Assembly (NCBI RefSeq): GCF_001418105.1
Contig: NZ_LIQI01000017.1
Coordinates: 62,001 to 126,000 of the forward strand
Source of the DNA: Lacinutrix himadriensis
GTDB lineage: Bacteria; Bacteroidota; Bacteroidia; Flavobacteriales; Flavobacteriaceae
DNA: 64,000 bases
Direction: 5' to 3'
The number at the start of each line of letters is the position of its first letter. Positions within the stretch are counted from its first letter, which is position 1. The translations under genes and the position numbers were made by a program. Below the pieces are notes generated by a model that saw only the letters and a program-made list of their open reading frames with translations, was not told where the DNA came from and ran no database searches. This document shows positions 27,835 through 36,139 of this stretch, piece by piece.

Positions 27835-28365
27835 ATGAAAAAAATATATACACTAGTAATCGCCTTAATTGTATCTACAACAACTTTTGCACAAGTAGAT
27901 GCGTATAGCGAAGACGTAAAACAATGTATTAAGAGCAATGGTACGTATGCCTATTATGAAGATGTAGTAGATCAAATGTTTGGTATGTTGCAAGAGCAAT
28001 ATGCTTCACAAGAGGTTCCAGAAACGCTTTGGAACGAACTTAAAGGACTTAAAACAGAATCGTTAGAAGAATTAAGCCAAATGGTAGTTTCTGCGTATCG
28101 CGGACATTTTACTCACCAAGATGTAAAAAACATGAATGATTTGTATGCAACGAAAGCAGGACAAAATATGTTTAAAGAAGCAGGGAACCTTACCGAAGGG
28201 GATAAAGTAGCTTTAACCGAGTTTTACAGAAGTGATACCGGACAAAAAATTACGGGATCTCAAGATTCTATGAATGCTTCTATGAGCAAAATTTCTGAAA
28301 TGTGGAGTAGTGGTTTTTATAGAACGATAGTAGATAAGTTAAGCGAAAAAGGATTTAACTTATAA
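27835..28365 (+). CDS. DUF2059-domain secreted protein
   Basis: The 176-aa protein has a signal peptide (KKIYTLVIALIVSTTTFAQ). A helical domain follows with VDQMFGMLQ and VVSAYRGHFTHQDVKNMNDLYATKAG, matching the DUF2059 pattern (FT..E...L..FY.S..G). DUF2059 proteins are periplasmic and of unknown function. A short hairpin, CGCTTTCGCGGAAAG, sits within 30 nt upstream of the ATG and may be part of the mRNA leader. The next gene begins 8 nt after its stop. Confidence 0.82.
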   Translation: MKKIYTLVIALIVSTTTFAQVDAYSEDVKQCIKSNGTYAYYEDVVDQMFGMLQEQYASQEVPETLWNELKGLKTESLEELSQMVVSAYRGHFTHQDVKNMNDLYATKAGQNMFKEAGNLTEGDKVALTEFYRSDTGQKITGSQDSMNASMSKISEMWSSGFYRTIVDKLSEKGFNL

Positions 28366-28373
28366 ACTTTAGC

Positions 28374-29000
28374 ATGAATAAAAATATTCTATTCCTTTTT
28401 ATAATTTTCAGTAGTATACAATTAAGTCATGCTCAATATGACTCTTGGTCAAAAGCGGAAGTTCATTTTATAGATGGAACTGTTAAAGCTGGAGAAGCAA
28501 AATTACCAATAGGAGGAACAGGAGGTCCATTTTATGCAAATGATAAATTAAGATTTAGAATTGCAGATAGAAAGCCCGTCAAACTAATTGAAGCTAAAAA
28601 AATAGAGAAAGTAATTTTAAAGGTCTCCTATACAAAAAAGGTTAAAGGGAAAAGGATTAAAAAAAATAGAGAAGCTACTATCATTACCATTAATAAAAAT
28701 AAGAAAAAAAATAAAAAGGGTTTTGCTGAATTAATCGTAGATGGTAAGGTTAAACTTCTTAAGCGAAAAGTTAATTATAATTCTAATAATAGAATTTCTG
28801 TAATTACAGAGTCTCTTTTAGTTAGAAATGAAGAGGTTCCAATTCCTTTTAATTACGCAGAATTAAAATCATTTAGAAAACGTGCCATGGAATTTTTTAG
28901 TGATTGTTCTAGCTTGGTTTCCAAAATTGAAAATAAAGTTTTTAAGAGAGAAGAACTAATAGCAATTGTTAATTATTATAATGATAATTGTGCTAAATAA
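28374..29000 (+). CDS. Hypothetical exported protein (208 aa)
   Basis: A signal peptide (NILFLFIIFSSIQLSHAQ) leads into a basic, beta-rich domain. Features are SWSKAEVHFIDGTVKAGEA, a Lys-run (NKNKKKNKKGF) at residues ~115-125 and a C-terminal helical part with two Cys (FFSDCSSL and NYYNDNCAK). I do not recognise a family. It is probably co-transcribed with the DUF2059 gene and overlaps the convergent methyltransferase by 25 nt. Confidence 0.7.
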   Translation: MNKNILFLFIIFSSIQLSHAQYDSWSKAEVHFIDGTVKAGEAKLPIGGTGGPFYANDKLRFRIADRKPVKLIEAKKIEKVILKVSYTKKVKGKRIKKNREATIITINKNKKKNKKGFAELIVDGKVKLLKRKVNYNSNNRISVITESLLVRNEEVPIPFNYAELKSFRKRAMEFFSDCSSLVSKIENKVFKREELIAIVNYYNDNCAK

Positions 29001-29674
29001 TCAAAATGGTCTCCTTCTGTAATTAATTCACATTTTAGCCCAACCGAAGTACAAGCAGTAAGCAAGGTGTTAAAATCTAAATACAACCATTTCATTGGTT
29101 TTTCATCCTCTCCTTTATAGCTTAAAAAATAATCGAGTTCGCCATAATAATTGGCAGTAGTATCCATCCAAAATCCACCATCTTCATCTTCGTACATATA
29201 TTTAATATCACTAGAATCTATTAATATTTGTCCGTCCGGATTTAAAATACTTTTTAAATGCTTCAAATACGTCGCCACTTGATCCAGCTCTTGAAATATT
29301 CCTGTACCATTCATCAGTAATAAGATAGTGTCAAAAGTTTCGGTTTCCTTTAAAAGATCTTTTACTTCCGCTTTAAGAACGCCTCTCTTTTTACAAACTT
29401 CTATAGCTCCTTTAGAAATATCTATAGCTTGTACTGCAATGTTTTTTTCCTGTAAATACAAACTATGACTACCAGCTCCTGCTCCAACATCTAATACTTT
29501 TCCTTTGGAAAGTTGTAAAGCTTTTTGCTCAAGTTTAGGCATTTCAGAAAAACTTCTAAAAAGATATGGAATCGGTAATTCATCTGCATCACTAATATTG
29601 GTAGAAGTAATAATGTCTTCTGTATAGTTTCCGTTTTGGTAATCTAATAAGGCTTTTCCGAATAAATCTTTCAT
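28976..29674 (-). CDS. Class I SAM-dependent methyltransferase (232 aa)
   Basis: Motif I VLDVGAGAGSHSLYLQ and the post-I acidic residue in VQAIDISKGAIEVC are clear. Motif IV region TILLLMNGTGIFQELD and post-motif ILIDSSDIKYM complete a Rossmann methyltransferase of the UbiE/Methyltransf_11/25 type. The N-terminus begins with a short helical cap (KDLFGKALLDYQNGNY). Substrate unknown. It is a single gene on the minus strand, convergent with the 28374 gene. Confidence 0.85.
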   Translation of the reverse strand: MKDLFGKALLDYQNGNYTEDIITSTNISDADELPIPYLFRSFSEMPKLEQKALQLSKGKVLDVGAGAGSHSLYLQEKNIAVQAIDISKGAIEVCKKRGVLKAEVKDLLKETETFDTILLLMNGTGIFQELDQVATYLKHLKSILNPDGQILIDSSDIKYMYEDEDGGFWMDTTANYYGELDYFLSYKGEDEKPMKWLYLDFNTLLTACTSVGLKCELITEGDHFDYLAQLSL

Positions 29675-29689
29675 TAAAATTTTATTTTC

Positions 29690-29712
29690 ATTTCCGTGAA
29701 AACGGAAATCTT
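29690..29712. repeat. ATTTCCGT-GAAA-ACGGAAAT hairpin upstream of the methyltransferase gene
   Basis: A perfect 8-bp stem with a 4-nt GAAA-type loop, of the same family as the hairpins at 21072 and 23529. It sits just upstream of the minus-strand methyltransferase start. Confidence 0.55.
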
Positions 29713-29729
29713 TTTATTTATTGTTATTA

Positions 29730-29808
29730 GTCACACTAAGCGCAGTCGAAGCGAATCCAGCAATCTGTGTTTAATTAATTATTCTGTCATATTGAGCGCA
29801 GTCGAAAC
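29730..29808. repeat. Two copies of a 23-nt intergenic repeat (AGCGCAGTCGAA core)
   Basis: Copies at 29730-29752 and 29786-29808 share GTCA-A-T-AGCGCAGTCGAA-C with four differences. They lie 56 nt apart in the spacer between the methyltransferase and the YkgJ gene. A partial relative (GTCATGCTGAACGG) occurs at about 37374. Confidence 0.65.
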
Positions 29809-29832
29809 ATCCTGATTATTTTGCTGTATCAC

Positions 29833-29864
29833 TTCGTTCTAATTAACAAGTTTAATTACTTTTG
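29833..29864 (+). promoter_or_regulatory. Near-leaderless promoter of the YkgJ-family gene
   Basis: TACTTTTG (29857-29864) is an exact TAnnTTTG match ending 4 nt before ATG 29869. TTCG at 29833-29836 is a weak -33 element with a 20-nt spacer. The mRNA would start at or beside the start codon. Confidence 0.6.
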
Positions 29865-29868
29865 CTTT

Positions 29869-30363
29869 ATGGAAGAATTTCTAAAAGAACTCCCAAAGCT
29901 TGCCAAAGATAAGCATAAGGAAAACAAAACCTTTTTTACAAAGCTAAAAAAGAAAGCACCAAAAAATTTAGATTACATCATGCAAGAATTGCATGAAGAA
30001 GAATTTGAGCGTACCGATTGTTTAACCTGTGCTAATTGTTGTAAAACTACAGGTCCTTTGTTTACCGATAAAGATGTAGAAAGAGTTGCAAAACATTTTA
30101 AGCAAAAGCCACAGCAGTTTATTGCTAATTATTTGCGTGTAGATGAAGACAATGATTATGTATTGCAGTCTGTACCTTGTACCTTTTTAGGAGCAGATAA
30201 TTACTGTTCCATTTATGATGTGCGACCAAAAGCATGCAGAGAGTTTCCGCATACAGACAGAAAAAAGTTTCAGCAAATTTCTAATCTTACCATGAAAAAC
30301 GTGGCTATTTGTCCGGCAGCTTTTAATATTGTAGAAGAAATGAAAAAACGAATAAAGGTCTAG
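29869..30363 (+). CDS. YkgJ-family cysteine-cluster protein
   Basis: I start it at ATG 29869 (164 aa), because an exact -7 promoter box lies just upstream. It has the YkgJ/CxxCxxCC pattern: CLTCANCCKTTGPLF, then C in VPCTFLG, YCSIYDVRPKACREFPH, and a late AICPAA. The cysteines are expected to bind zinc or an iron-sulfur cluster. The molecular role of the family is not settled. A long Lys-rich N-terminal helix precedes the cluster. Confidence 0.85.
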   Translation: MEEFLKELPKLAKDKHKENKTFFTKLKKKAPKNLDYIMQELHEEEFERTDCLTCANCCKTTGPLFTDKDVERVAKHFKQKPQQFIANYLRVDEDNDYVLQSVPCTFLGADNYCSIYDVRPKACREFPHTDRKKFQQISNLTMKNVAICPAAFNIVEEMKKRIKV

Positions 30364-30469
30364 TTTTTAGCGTGTTAGTTTTGTTTTGAGTTGCTGTAAT
30401 TCCTTGTGTAGAAAATAAGAGCTACGAGAAAAATCGTTTTTACTATCTTTAAAACAAAACATTTCAAAT

Positions 30470-31312
30470 TTGGAAAACCTTATAAACTACTTTGAAACTA
30501 TTCCTAGCTTACATAGAAGTCTTATTCTTGTTGGAGGAATTACATTTTTTTGGCTATTAGAAGGTGTTTTACCGCTGTATAAATTCGAATATAAAAAATG
30601 GAAACATGCAGTTCCAAATTTATTCTTTACGGGAACAACAATAATTATAAACTTTGCACTCGCTTTTTTGCTACTTAAAAGTGCCGATTGGGTGAAAGCA
30701 AACGACTTTGGGATTATTAATTGGTTACCTGAAATGCCGTTAGTTTTATATGTATTTCTAGGTGTATTTTTTCTGGACTTTTTTGGAGCGTATTTAGCCC
30801 ATTTTGTAGAACACAAAGTGAATGTCTTATGGAAGGTGCATTTGGTACATCATACCGATCATAAAGTAGATGCAACAACAGCAAATAGACATCATCCGTT
30901 AGAAAGTATTATCCGTTTTGCTTTTACTTTATTCGGAGTGTTTATCGTTGGTACACCAATTGCAATTGTAATGTTGTATCAGTCACTATCTTTAATCGCT
31001 ACACAATTCACACATGCTAATATTAAGTTGCCTAGAAAGGTTGATACTGTGTTAAGTTACTTTTTGGTTTCTCCAGATATGCATAAAGTACACCATCATT
31101 ATGTGTTGCCTTATACCGATTCTAACTACGGAAATATTTTTTCGGTTTGGGATAGACTTTTGGGGACATTCATGAAATTAGATAGAGACAAATTAATCTA
31201 TGGAGTCGATGTTTTTCCACACGAAGCAGAAAACAGTAGCATTACTAATTTGCTAAAACAACCATTTCAAAAATACAGAAATGCTACCAAGTTAGATGCA
31301 AAAGAAAATTAA
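30470..31312 (+). CDS. Sterol desaturase/fatty-acid hydroxylase superfamily membrane protein
   Basis: The 280-aa protein has about four hydrophobic segments and the di-iron histidine clusters of the superfamily: HFVEHKVN, HLVHHTDH, NRHHP and, near the end, HKVHHHYV. These enzymes use a non-haem di-iron centre to hydroxylate or desaturate lipids at the membrane. The bacterial substrate is unknown. The start is TTG at 30470, and a 7/8 promoter -7 match (TATCTTTA, 30444) is nearby. The GDPD gene follows 15 bp later, suggesting a lipid-metabolism pair. Confidence 0.85.
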   Translation: MENLINYFETIPSLHRSLILVGGITFFWLLEGVLPLYKFEYKKWKHAVPNLFFTGTTIIINFALAFLLLKSADWVKANDFGIINWLPEMPLVLYVFLGVFFLDFFGAYLAHFVEHKVNVLWKVHLVHHTDHKVDATTANRHHPLESIIRFAFTLFGVFIVGTPIAIVMLYQSLSLIATQFTHANIKLPRKVDTVLSYFLVSPDMHKVHHHYVLPYTDSNYGNIFSVWDRLLGTFMKLDRDKLIYGVDVFPHEAENSSITNLLKQPFQKYRNATKLDAKEN

Positions 31313-31327
31313 TTATCATTTCTATTT

Positions 31328-32161
31328 ATGAATAGTAAAACTTCACGAATAATAGATATTCAAGGACACAGAGGTTGTAGAGGTTTAATGCCAGAAAACA
31401 CACTTCCTGCATTTCAAAAAGCAATAGCATTAGGCGTGGATACCTTAGAGTTGGATGTGGCTATATCTAAAGATAATAAGGTGATTGTCTCACACGAACC
31501 TTATATGAATCCAGATATTTGTTTAGATCCTAACGGAAAAGAAATTCCAGAACCGGATGGTGAAAAGTACAATCTATACCAATTATCATATTTAGAAATT
31601 AAAGATTTCGACTGTGGCACAAAATTTTATGAAAGATTCCCCAATCAAGAAAAAATACAAACCTATAAACCGTCGCTAGATGAAGTCTTTAGTGCTTCTG
31701 AAGCATTAAATAAAAATATTAAATACAATATTGAAATTAAAGCGCTTCCTGTATATGATGGTGTTTTCACACCTAAACCAAAAGAATTTGTGAAACTCGT
31801 TTTACAAACTATTCAAGAACATCAAGTGTTTAATAGGTGTAATTTGCAATCTTTTGATGTACGTATTCTAGAAGAAATAAAAAAGCAAGCTCCAGAAATG
31901 CAAGTGGCTATTTTGGTAGATGCATCCGAAGGGATTTCAGAAAAACTAAAGCAGTTAAGCTACAAGCCAGAAATAATAAGTCCGTATTATAAACTGTTAG
32001 ATAAAGAAACTACAAACTATTATCAAGAACAAGGGTTTAAAGTAATTCCGTGGACTGTGAATACTGCTTTTCAAATGCAAGAAATGATAGACTTTAATGT
32101 CGATGGAATAATTACTGATTTTCCAGATGTATTATTGCAGATTTGGCAACAAAAATATTAA
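31328..32161 (+). CDS. Glycerophosphodiester phosphodiesterase (GDPD)
   Basis: The 277-aa TIM-barrel enzyme has the catalytic histidine region GHRGCRGLMPENTLPAF. The metal-binding LELDVAISKDNKVIVSHEP follows, with Glu/Asp and the second catalytic His. NIEIK and a late GIITDFPDVL are standard. It releases glycerol 3-phosphate from phospholipid head-group diesters. No signal peptide is seen, so it looks cytoplasmic. It probably shares an operon with the upstream desaturase-like gene. Confidence 0.9.
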   Translation: MNSKTSRIIDIQGHRGCRGLMPENTLPAFQKAIALGVDTLELDVAISKDNKVIVSHEPYMNPDICLDPNGKEIPEPDGEKYNLYQLSYLEIKDFDCGTKFYERFPNQEKIQTYKPSLDEVFSASEALNKNIKYNIEIKALPVYDGVFTPKPKEFVKLVLQTIQEHQVFNRCNLQSFDVRILEEIKKQAPEMQVAILVDASEGISEKLKQLSYKPEIISPYYKLLDKETTNYYQEQGFKVIPWTVNTAFQMQEMIDFNVDGIITDFPDVLLQIWQQKY

Positions 32162-32419
32162 AATTTTAAAAGTGCTGTGTGTATTGAAGTGAAAGCTTGT
32201 TATATTGTTGGTTTTTGTAAAAAATCGAAAGTGTTTTACGTTTTTTCTTCAATTTGGTAGAAACTAAAGTCTTTTATTTCAGTCGAATAGCATTTCGTCT
32301 GTAAAACTTGGTATTCAACGAATATTTCTTCTTAAGCCATATATAAGTGTCTTTTTTTTGTAAATTAATGTAATCTTTGAATCGGATTTTGATTAATAGC
32401 GCTTATCAAATTCAATAAA

Positions 32420-33397
32420 ATGATTAAATTAATTCACGTAATGAAAGAGGGGAAAATTACGATATTATGCTTGTTTATGTTCATGATGGCATTTAGTACA
32501 TCATTTGCTCAAAACACAGTATATTCTACAATTGCAAAAAATGTTAACTCAGAAGCTAATAGTTTACAACACAATTTAAATAGAGCAGGAGATACGCTTC
32601 ATTTAAGTAGTGATTTCAATCTTTATAAAGTAGAGTTTATTGGTACATACGCATCTAAAGTTTTTGAAGTAGAAAGAGGTTTAAAAAAGACTAGTATTCC
32701 ATTGGCATCTATTCCTGTTGGAGAATACACTATTGCAGCTTTTCAAATAGAAAAGAGTGATGACATATACCAATACCAAAAAACTATTGTTTTTAGAATT
32801 TCTAGACTTTTACCAATTGAAGATCCTATAATAGAAGAAGAGCTAATTGCTGAGGTTACGCCAGAACCAGAAATTATTGAAGAAGAACCAATAATTAAAG
32901 AGGAAGAAGCAGTTGTTGCAGAAGCAATAGCAGAAGTGCCTGTTAAAAAGGAAAGAAAAGAGGAGCCAATAATTAAAGAGGAAGAAGCAGTTGTTGCAGA
33001 AGCAATAGCAGAAGTGCCTCTTAAAAAGGAAAGAAAGAAAGATCCAATAATTAAAGAGGAAGAAAAGGTCGTTGCTGATGTAATAGCAGAAGTACCTGTA
33101 AAAAAGGTAAGAGTTAAAAAAGAAGTAACACCTAAAAAGAAAACTAGAGTTGCTACTCGTACGCCAAAACCTAAAAAGGAACCTATAGCGCAGGTAAAAC
33201 TTGTAAAAGAGGAAAAGATAGTTAGAACGAAACCAGAGAGACAAACTAGAGTTGTAGAAAGAAAAAAACCTAGTTTAGATTCTACAGAATATAAAAGTTA
33301 TAACCTTACTAATGGAAGAAATGGTCGTTATGCTGTGCAATCTCGTGAAGAGTATAGAGCAGAAAATTTAAGACCAAACGGAGAACCATACAACTAG
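32420..33397 (+). CDS. Secreted protein with acidic/basic tandem repeats (325 aa)
   Basis: A signal peptide (KITILCLFMFMMAFSTSFAQ) is followed by a ~100-residue beta domain (LHLSSDFNLYKVEFIGTY...VPVGEYTIA-type text). A Glu/Lys/Val region of three 26-residue repeats follows (residues ~157-233). The C-terminus is very basic (KKKTRVATRTPKPKKEP) and ends in a Tyr/Asn/Arg patch (YKSYNLTNGRNGRYAVQSREEY). I know no function. The charged repeat looks like a periplasm-spanning or surface-binding linker. A 258-bp spacer upstream holds no gene. Confidence 0.75.
   Translation: MIKLIHVMKEGKITILCLFMFMMAFSTSFAQNTVYSTIAKNVNSEANSLQHNLNRAGDTLHLSSDFNLYKVEFIGTYASKVFEVERGLKKTSIPLASIPVGEYTIAAFQIEKSDDIYQYQKTIVFRISRLLPIEDPIIEEELIAEVTPEPEIIEEEPIIKEEEAVVAEAIAEVPVKKERKEEPIIKEEEAVVAEAIAEVPLKKERKKDPIIKEEEKVVADVIAEVPVKKVRVKKEVTPKKKTRVATRTPKPKKEPIAQVKLVKEEKIVRTKPERQTRVVERKKPSLDSTEYKSYNLTNGRNGRYAVQSREEYRAENLRPNGEPYN
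32882..33119 (+). repeat. Three tandem 78-bp coding repeats
   Basis: The marker CCAATAATTAAAGAGGAAGA recurs at 32888, 32966 and 33044, exactly 78 nt apart (26 codons). Units 1 and 2 are almost identical and unit 3 is diverged, so the last copy step was recent. Copy number may vary between strains. Confidence 0.85.
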
Positions 33398-33436
33398 GTT
33401 GAATTAGTCACAAAGCAAATTCATTTGCAAGTATTT

Positions 33437-33467
33437 AAAGCCTTTAGATTTTTTCTAGAGGCTTTTT
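33437..33467. terminator. Bidirectional terminator between convergent genes
   Basis: AAAGCCTTTAGA pairs with TCTAGAGGCTTTTT around a T-rich loop. The structure has T-runs on both strands and serves the repeat-bearing gene and the NamZ-like gene. Confidence 0.85.
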
Positions 33468-34761
33468 ATTTATACAATAAATAGGCTTGTCGCATAGCAT
33501 CATAAGTTGCTAAGCCTCTAACCCAAGTTTTCTTAATCTCGTAAGCAGTATGCTTGCTTTCAATTTGCTTTTGTAGTTCTCTAGTTCCAGCTAGCTTGGT
33601 AAAGAAGTTGTTGAAAAATGTTTCCTTATTTTCTGTAGCCTGATACGCTTCAATAATATAGTTAAGGTCTAATCTACTTAAATACTTACTAGTGCTTAAA
33701 TCCATACCATAACAGACTTTATTTTCATGTTTTGGGTACTTAGATCCTTCGTTTGGTTTTGGTGTAAAGGTATAAGTATACGGAAACATTTTAGTGTCTA
33801 AAAAAGGACTACCAAATATTTGAAACTGCTTATCTGTTCCTCTACCTGCACTTACGTTTGTTCCTTCAAAAAAGCATAAGCTAGGATATAAGTTTATAGA
33901 TTTTGCATTAGGTAAGTTTGGCGAAGGTTTAATTGGTAATTGGTAAACCGTATCGTGTGTGTAATTTTTCATAGCAATTACAGTAATATCACATTGTATA
34001 TTATTTTCTAACCACTTTTCGCCATTAATCATTTTAGCATATTCACCAATAGTCATTCCGTGCACCACAGGAATAGGATGCATACCAACAAAACTTTTGT
34101 GTTCCATTTCTAAAATAGGACCATCAATATAATGACCATTTGGATTTGGTCTATCTAAAATTAAAACTGGAATATTTGCTTCCGCGCAAGCTTCCATCAC
34201 ATAATGTAAAGAAGAAATGTAGGTGTAAAAACGAGCACCAACATCTTGAATATCAAAAATCACAAGATCTAAACCTTTAAGCTGTTCTGCCGAAGGCTTT
34301 TTGTTTTTGCCATATAACGAAACAATTGGCAAACCTGTTTTGGTATCTATACCATCCTTAACTACTTCACCAGCATCTGCAGTTCCTCTAAAACCATGTT
34401 CTGGAGCAAATACTTTTTTTACATCCACTTTTAATGCGATTAAAGAATCTACAAGATGTGTGTAGCTTTTGCCTTTTGTCTTTTTACTTGTTTCTTTAAA
34501 TACCACACTAGTCTGATTGGCGACAATACCAACACGTTTTCCGTTTAGTAAAGGCAAATAGGCTTCGGTTTGGTTTGCACCTAGAATTAATTCTTTGCTA
34601 ATAATCTGCTGTATGCTATCCTGCTGCCCTTGTAGAAGGATCTCGTTTTTAGCCATAACTTCCATATTAGAACTGCTAGCTTCAGATTTTGCCTTACTTC
34701 CGCAAGAAATTAATACCAAAACAAATAATAAAACTGTATTTTTGAAAACATTAAATCGCAT
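33466..34761 (-). CDS. NamZ/DUF1343-family exo-beta-N-acetylmuramidase-like lipoprotein
   Basis: Lipoprotein signal FKNTVLLFVLVLISCGS (lipobox LISC). The 431-aa body has the DUF1343 (GH171) blocks GKRVGIVANQTSVV, KVFAPEHGFRGTADAGE, VIFDIQDVGARFYTYISSLHYVMEAC, VLDRPNPNGHYIDGP and INLYPSLCFFEGTNVSAGRGT. NamZ enzymes remove terminal MurNAc from peptidoglycan fragments during cell-wall recycling. The order of motifs and length are normal. The start lies 8 nt from the divergent permease start. Confidence 0.9.
   Translation of the reverse strand: MRFNVFKNTVLLFVLVLISCGSKAKSEASSSNMEVMAKNEILLQGQQDSIQQIISKELILGANQTEAYLPLLNGKRVGIVANQTSVVFKETSKKTKGKSYTHLVDSLIALKVDVKKVFAPEHGFRGTADAGEVVKDGIDTKTGLPIVSLYGKNKKPSAEQLKGLDLVIFDIQDVGARFYTYISSLHYVMEACAEANIPVLILDRPNPNGHYIDGPILEMEHKSFVGMHPIPVVHGMTIGEYAKMINGEKWLENNIQCDITVIAMKNYTHDTVYQLPIKPSPNLPNAKSINLYPSLCFFEGTNVSAGRGTDKQFQIFGSPFLDTKMFPYTYTFTPKPNEGSKYPKHENKVCYGMDLSTSKYLSRLDLNYIIEAYQATENKETFFNNFFTKLAGTRELQKQIESKHTAYEIKKTWVRGLATYDAMRQAYLLYK
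34737..34744 (+). promoter_or_regulatory. -7 box TATTTTTG for the LolC/E-like gene, inside the namZ-like coding region
   Basis: Exact TAnnTTTG match 25 nt before the permease TTG at 34770. It overlaps the first codons of the divergent lipoprotein gene. No -33 TTTG is seen. Confidence 0.4.
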
Positions 34762-34769
34762 AATCTAGT

Positions 34770-36005
34770 TTGAATTTCGAGTTTTTTATAGCTAAACGCA
34801 TTATTGATAGTAAAGCGTATAAAAGTAGTGTTTCGGCACCAATAATAAAAATTGGAATCGCGGCAATTGCTGTTGGTATCATAGTGATGATGATCGCGGT
34901 TGCCACAGGAATTGGTCTGCAACAAAAAATTAGAGATAAAGTTTCGGCTTTTAATGGACATATTATTATTTCTAATTTCGATAGTAATAACTCGCAAGAA
35001 AGCGGAAAACCAATTTCTACAAAACAAGATTTCTACCCAACATTTAAAAATGTAGATGGCATAAAAAACGTGCAAGCAGTGGCATCTAAATTCGGAATTA
35101 TTAGAACCGAAACCGATTTTGAAGCCATCATTGTAAAAGGGGTAGGAGCAGATTATGATTGGGATTATTTTCAAGAATTTTTAATCGAAGGCAGATTACC
35201 AGATTATACCAAAGAGAGAAATCAAGACGTGCTAATTTCAGAAGATTTAGCAAAACGCATGCAGTTTTCTTTAAACGATACGTTTACCACTTTCTTTAGA
35301 AAAGAAGATCCTAACGCAATGCCAATACCATTGCGATATAATATCGTTGGTATTTACAATTCCGGATTAAAAGAATTTGATGAAACCTATGTTATTGGAG
35401 ACCTTCGTCATATACAACGTTTAAACAAATGGGAAGCCGACCAAGTTGGAAGCTTCGAGGTTTTATTAGAAGATTATTCGCAATTAAACGATAAATACAG
35501 AGAAGTCTTTCAAAATACACCGTCTTTATTAAACGCAGTAACGGTAGAACAAAAACATGCTTCTATTTTTGAGTGGATTCGTATTTTCGATAAAAACACC
35601 TATGGTATTATAGGTATCATGATTCTAGTTGCAGGAATAAACATGATAACCGCATTACTGGTTTTAATACTAGAACGCACAAAAATGATAGGTATTTTTA
35701 AAGCGCTAGGAAGTAACAATTGGAGCATTCGTAAAATGTTTCTATACAACGCAGGCTATATTATTTTAAAAGGATTGTTTTTGGGAAACCTAATAGGACT
35801 AACCTTACTATTCGCACAAAAATATGGAAAAATATTCCCGTTAGATCCTGCCGTATATCACGTAAGTGAAGTGCCTGTTTATATCAGTTTCGGTTATATT
35901 ATAGCATTAAATATTGGAACCTTTATTCTGTGTTTACTCATGCTATTAATTCCGTCTTACCTCATTACCAAAATTTCGCCAGTCAAAGCCATTCGTTTCG
36001 AGTAG
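34770..36005 (+). CDS. LolC/LolE-type ABC transporter permease (FtsX family)
   Basis: The 411-aa membrane protein has one N-terminal TM segment (IIKIGIAAIAVGIIVMMIAVATGIGL) and a large periplasmic MacB-PCD-type domain. Three C-terminal TMs follow, with the FtsX-family signature VLILERTKMIGIFKALGSNNWSIR. It ends in SYLITKISPVKAIRFE. LolC/LolE extract outer-membrane lipoproteins from the inner membrane. The ATPase partner (LolD) is not adjacent. The start is TTG at 34770, the first residue of a family-typical N-terminus (NFEFFIAKRII). Confidence 0.85.
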   Translation: MNFEFFIAKRIIDSKAYKSSVSAPIIKIGIAAIAVGIIVMMIAVATGIGLQQKIRDKVSAFNGHIIISNFDSNNSQESGKPISTKQDFYPTFKNVDGIKNVQAVASKFGIIRTETDFEAIIVKGVGADYDWDYFQEFLIEGRLPDYTKERNQDVLISEDLAKRMQFSLNDTFTTFFRKEDPNAMPIPLRYNIVGIYNSGLKEFDETYVIGDLRHIQRLNKWEADQVGSFEVLLEDYSQLNDKYREVFQNTPSLLNAVTVEQKHASIFEWIRIFDKNTYGIIGIMILVAGINMITALLVLILERTKMIGIFKALGSNNWSIRKMFLYNAGYIILKGLFLGNLIGLTLLFAQKYGKIFPLDPAVYHVSEVPVYISFGYIIALNIGTFILCLLMLLIPSYLITKISPVKAIRFE

Positions 36006-36016
36006 GTTTTTCTTAA

Positions 36017-36030
36017 CAGTCTCAGTATTC
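36017..36030. repeat. Dispersed CAGTCTCAGTATTC motif, copy 1
   Basis: A 14-nt motif found in three intergenic spacers of this window, each just after a gene stop (also 43517-43538 and 60845-60870, the last inverted). Confidence 0.55.
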
Positions 36031-36139
36031 TGTCTTCCGTCTAGTTAATCTTTCTCTGTGAAAACTCGGCAATTCTCTGTGTATCTCAGTGAAATGGTTT
36101 TTCAAGAACATACAAGCCAGCCAGAAGTGTTTTTATAAG

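Noticed and set aside
32882-33119. CRISPR-like spaced repeats
   Set aside because: The repeats are contiguous, in coding frame and without unique spacers.
32843-33244. Minus-strand open frame rich in Phe/Tyr/Leu
   Set aside because: It is the reverse complement of the Glu/Lys repeats in the secreted protein; composition artefact.
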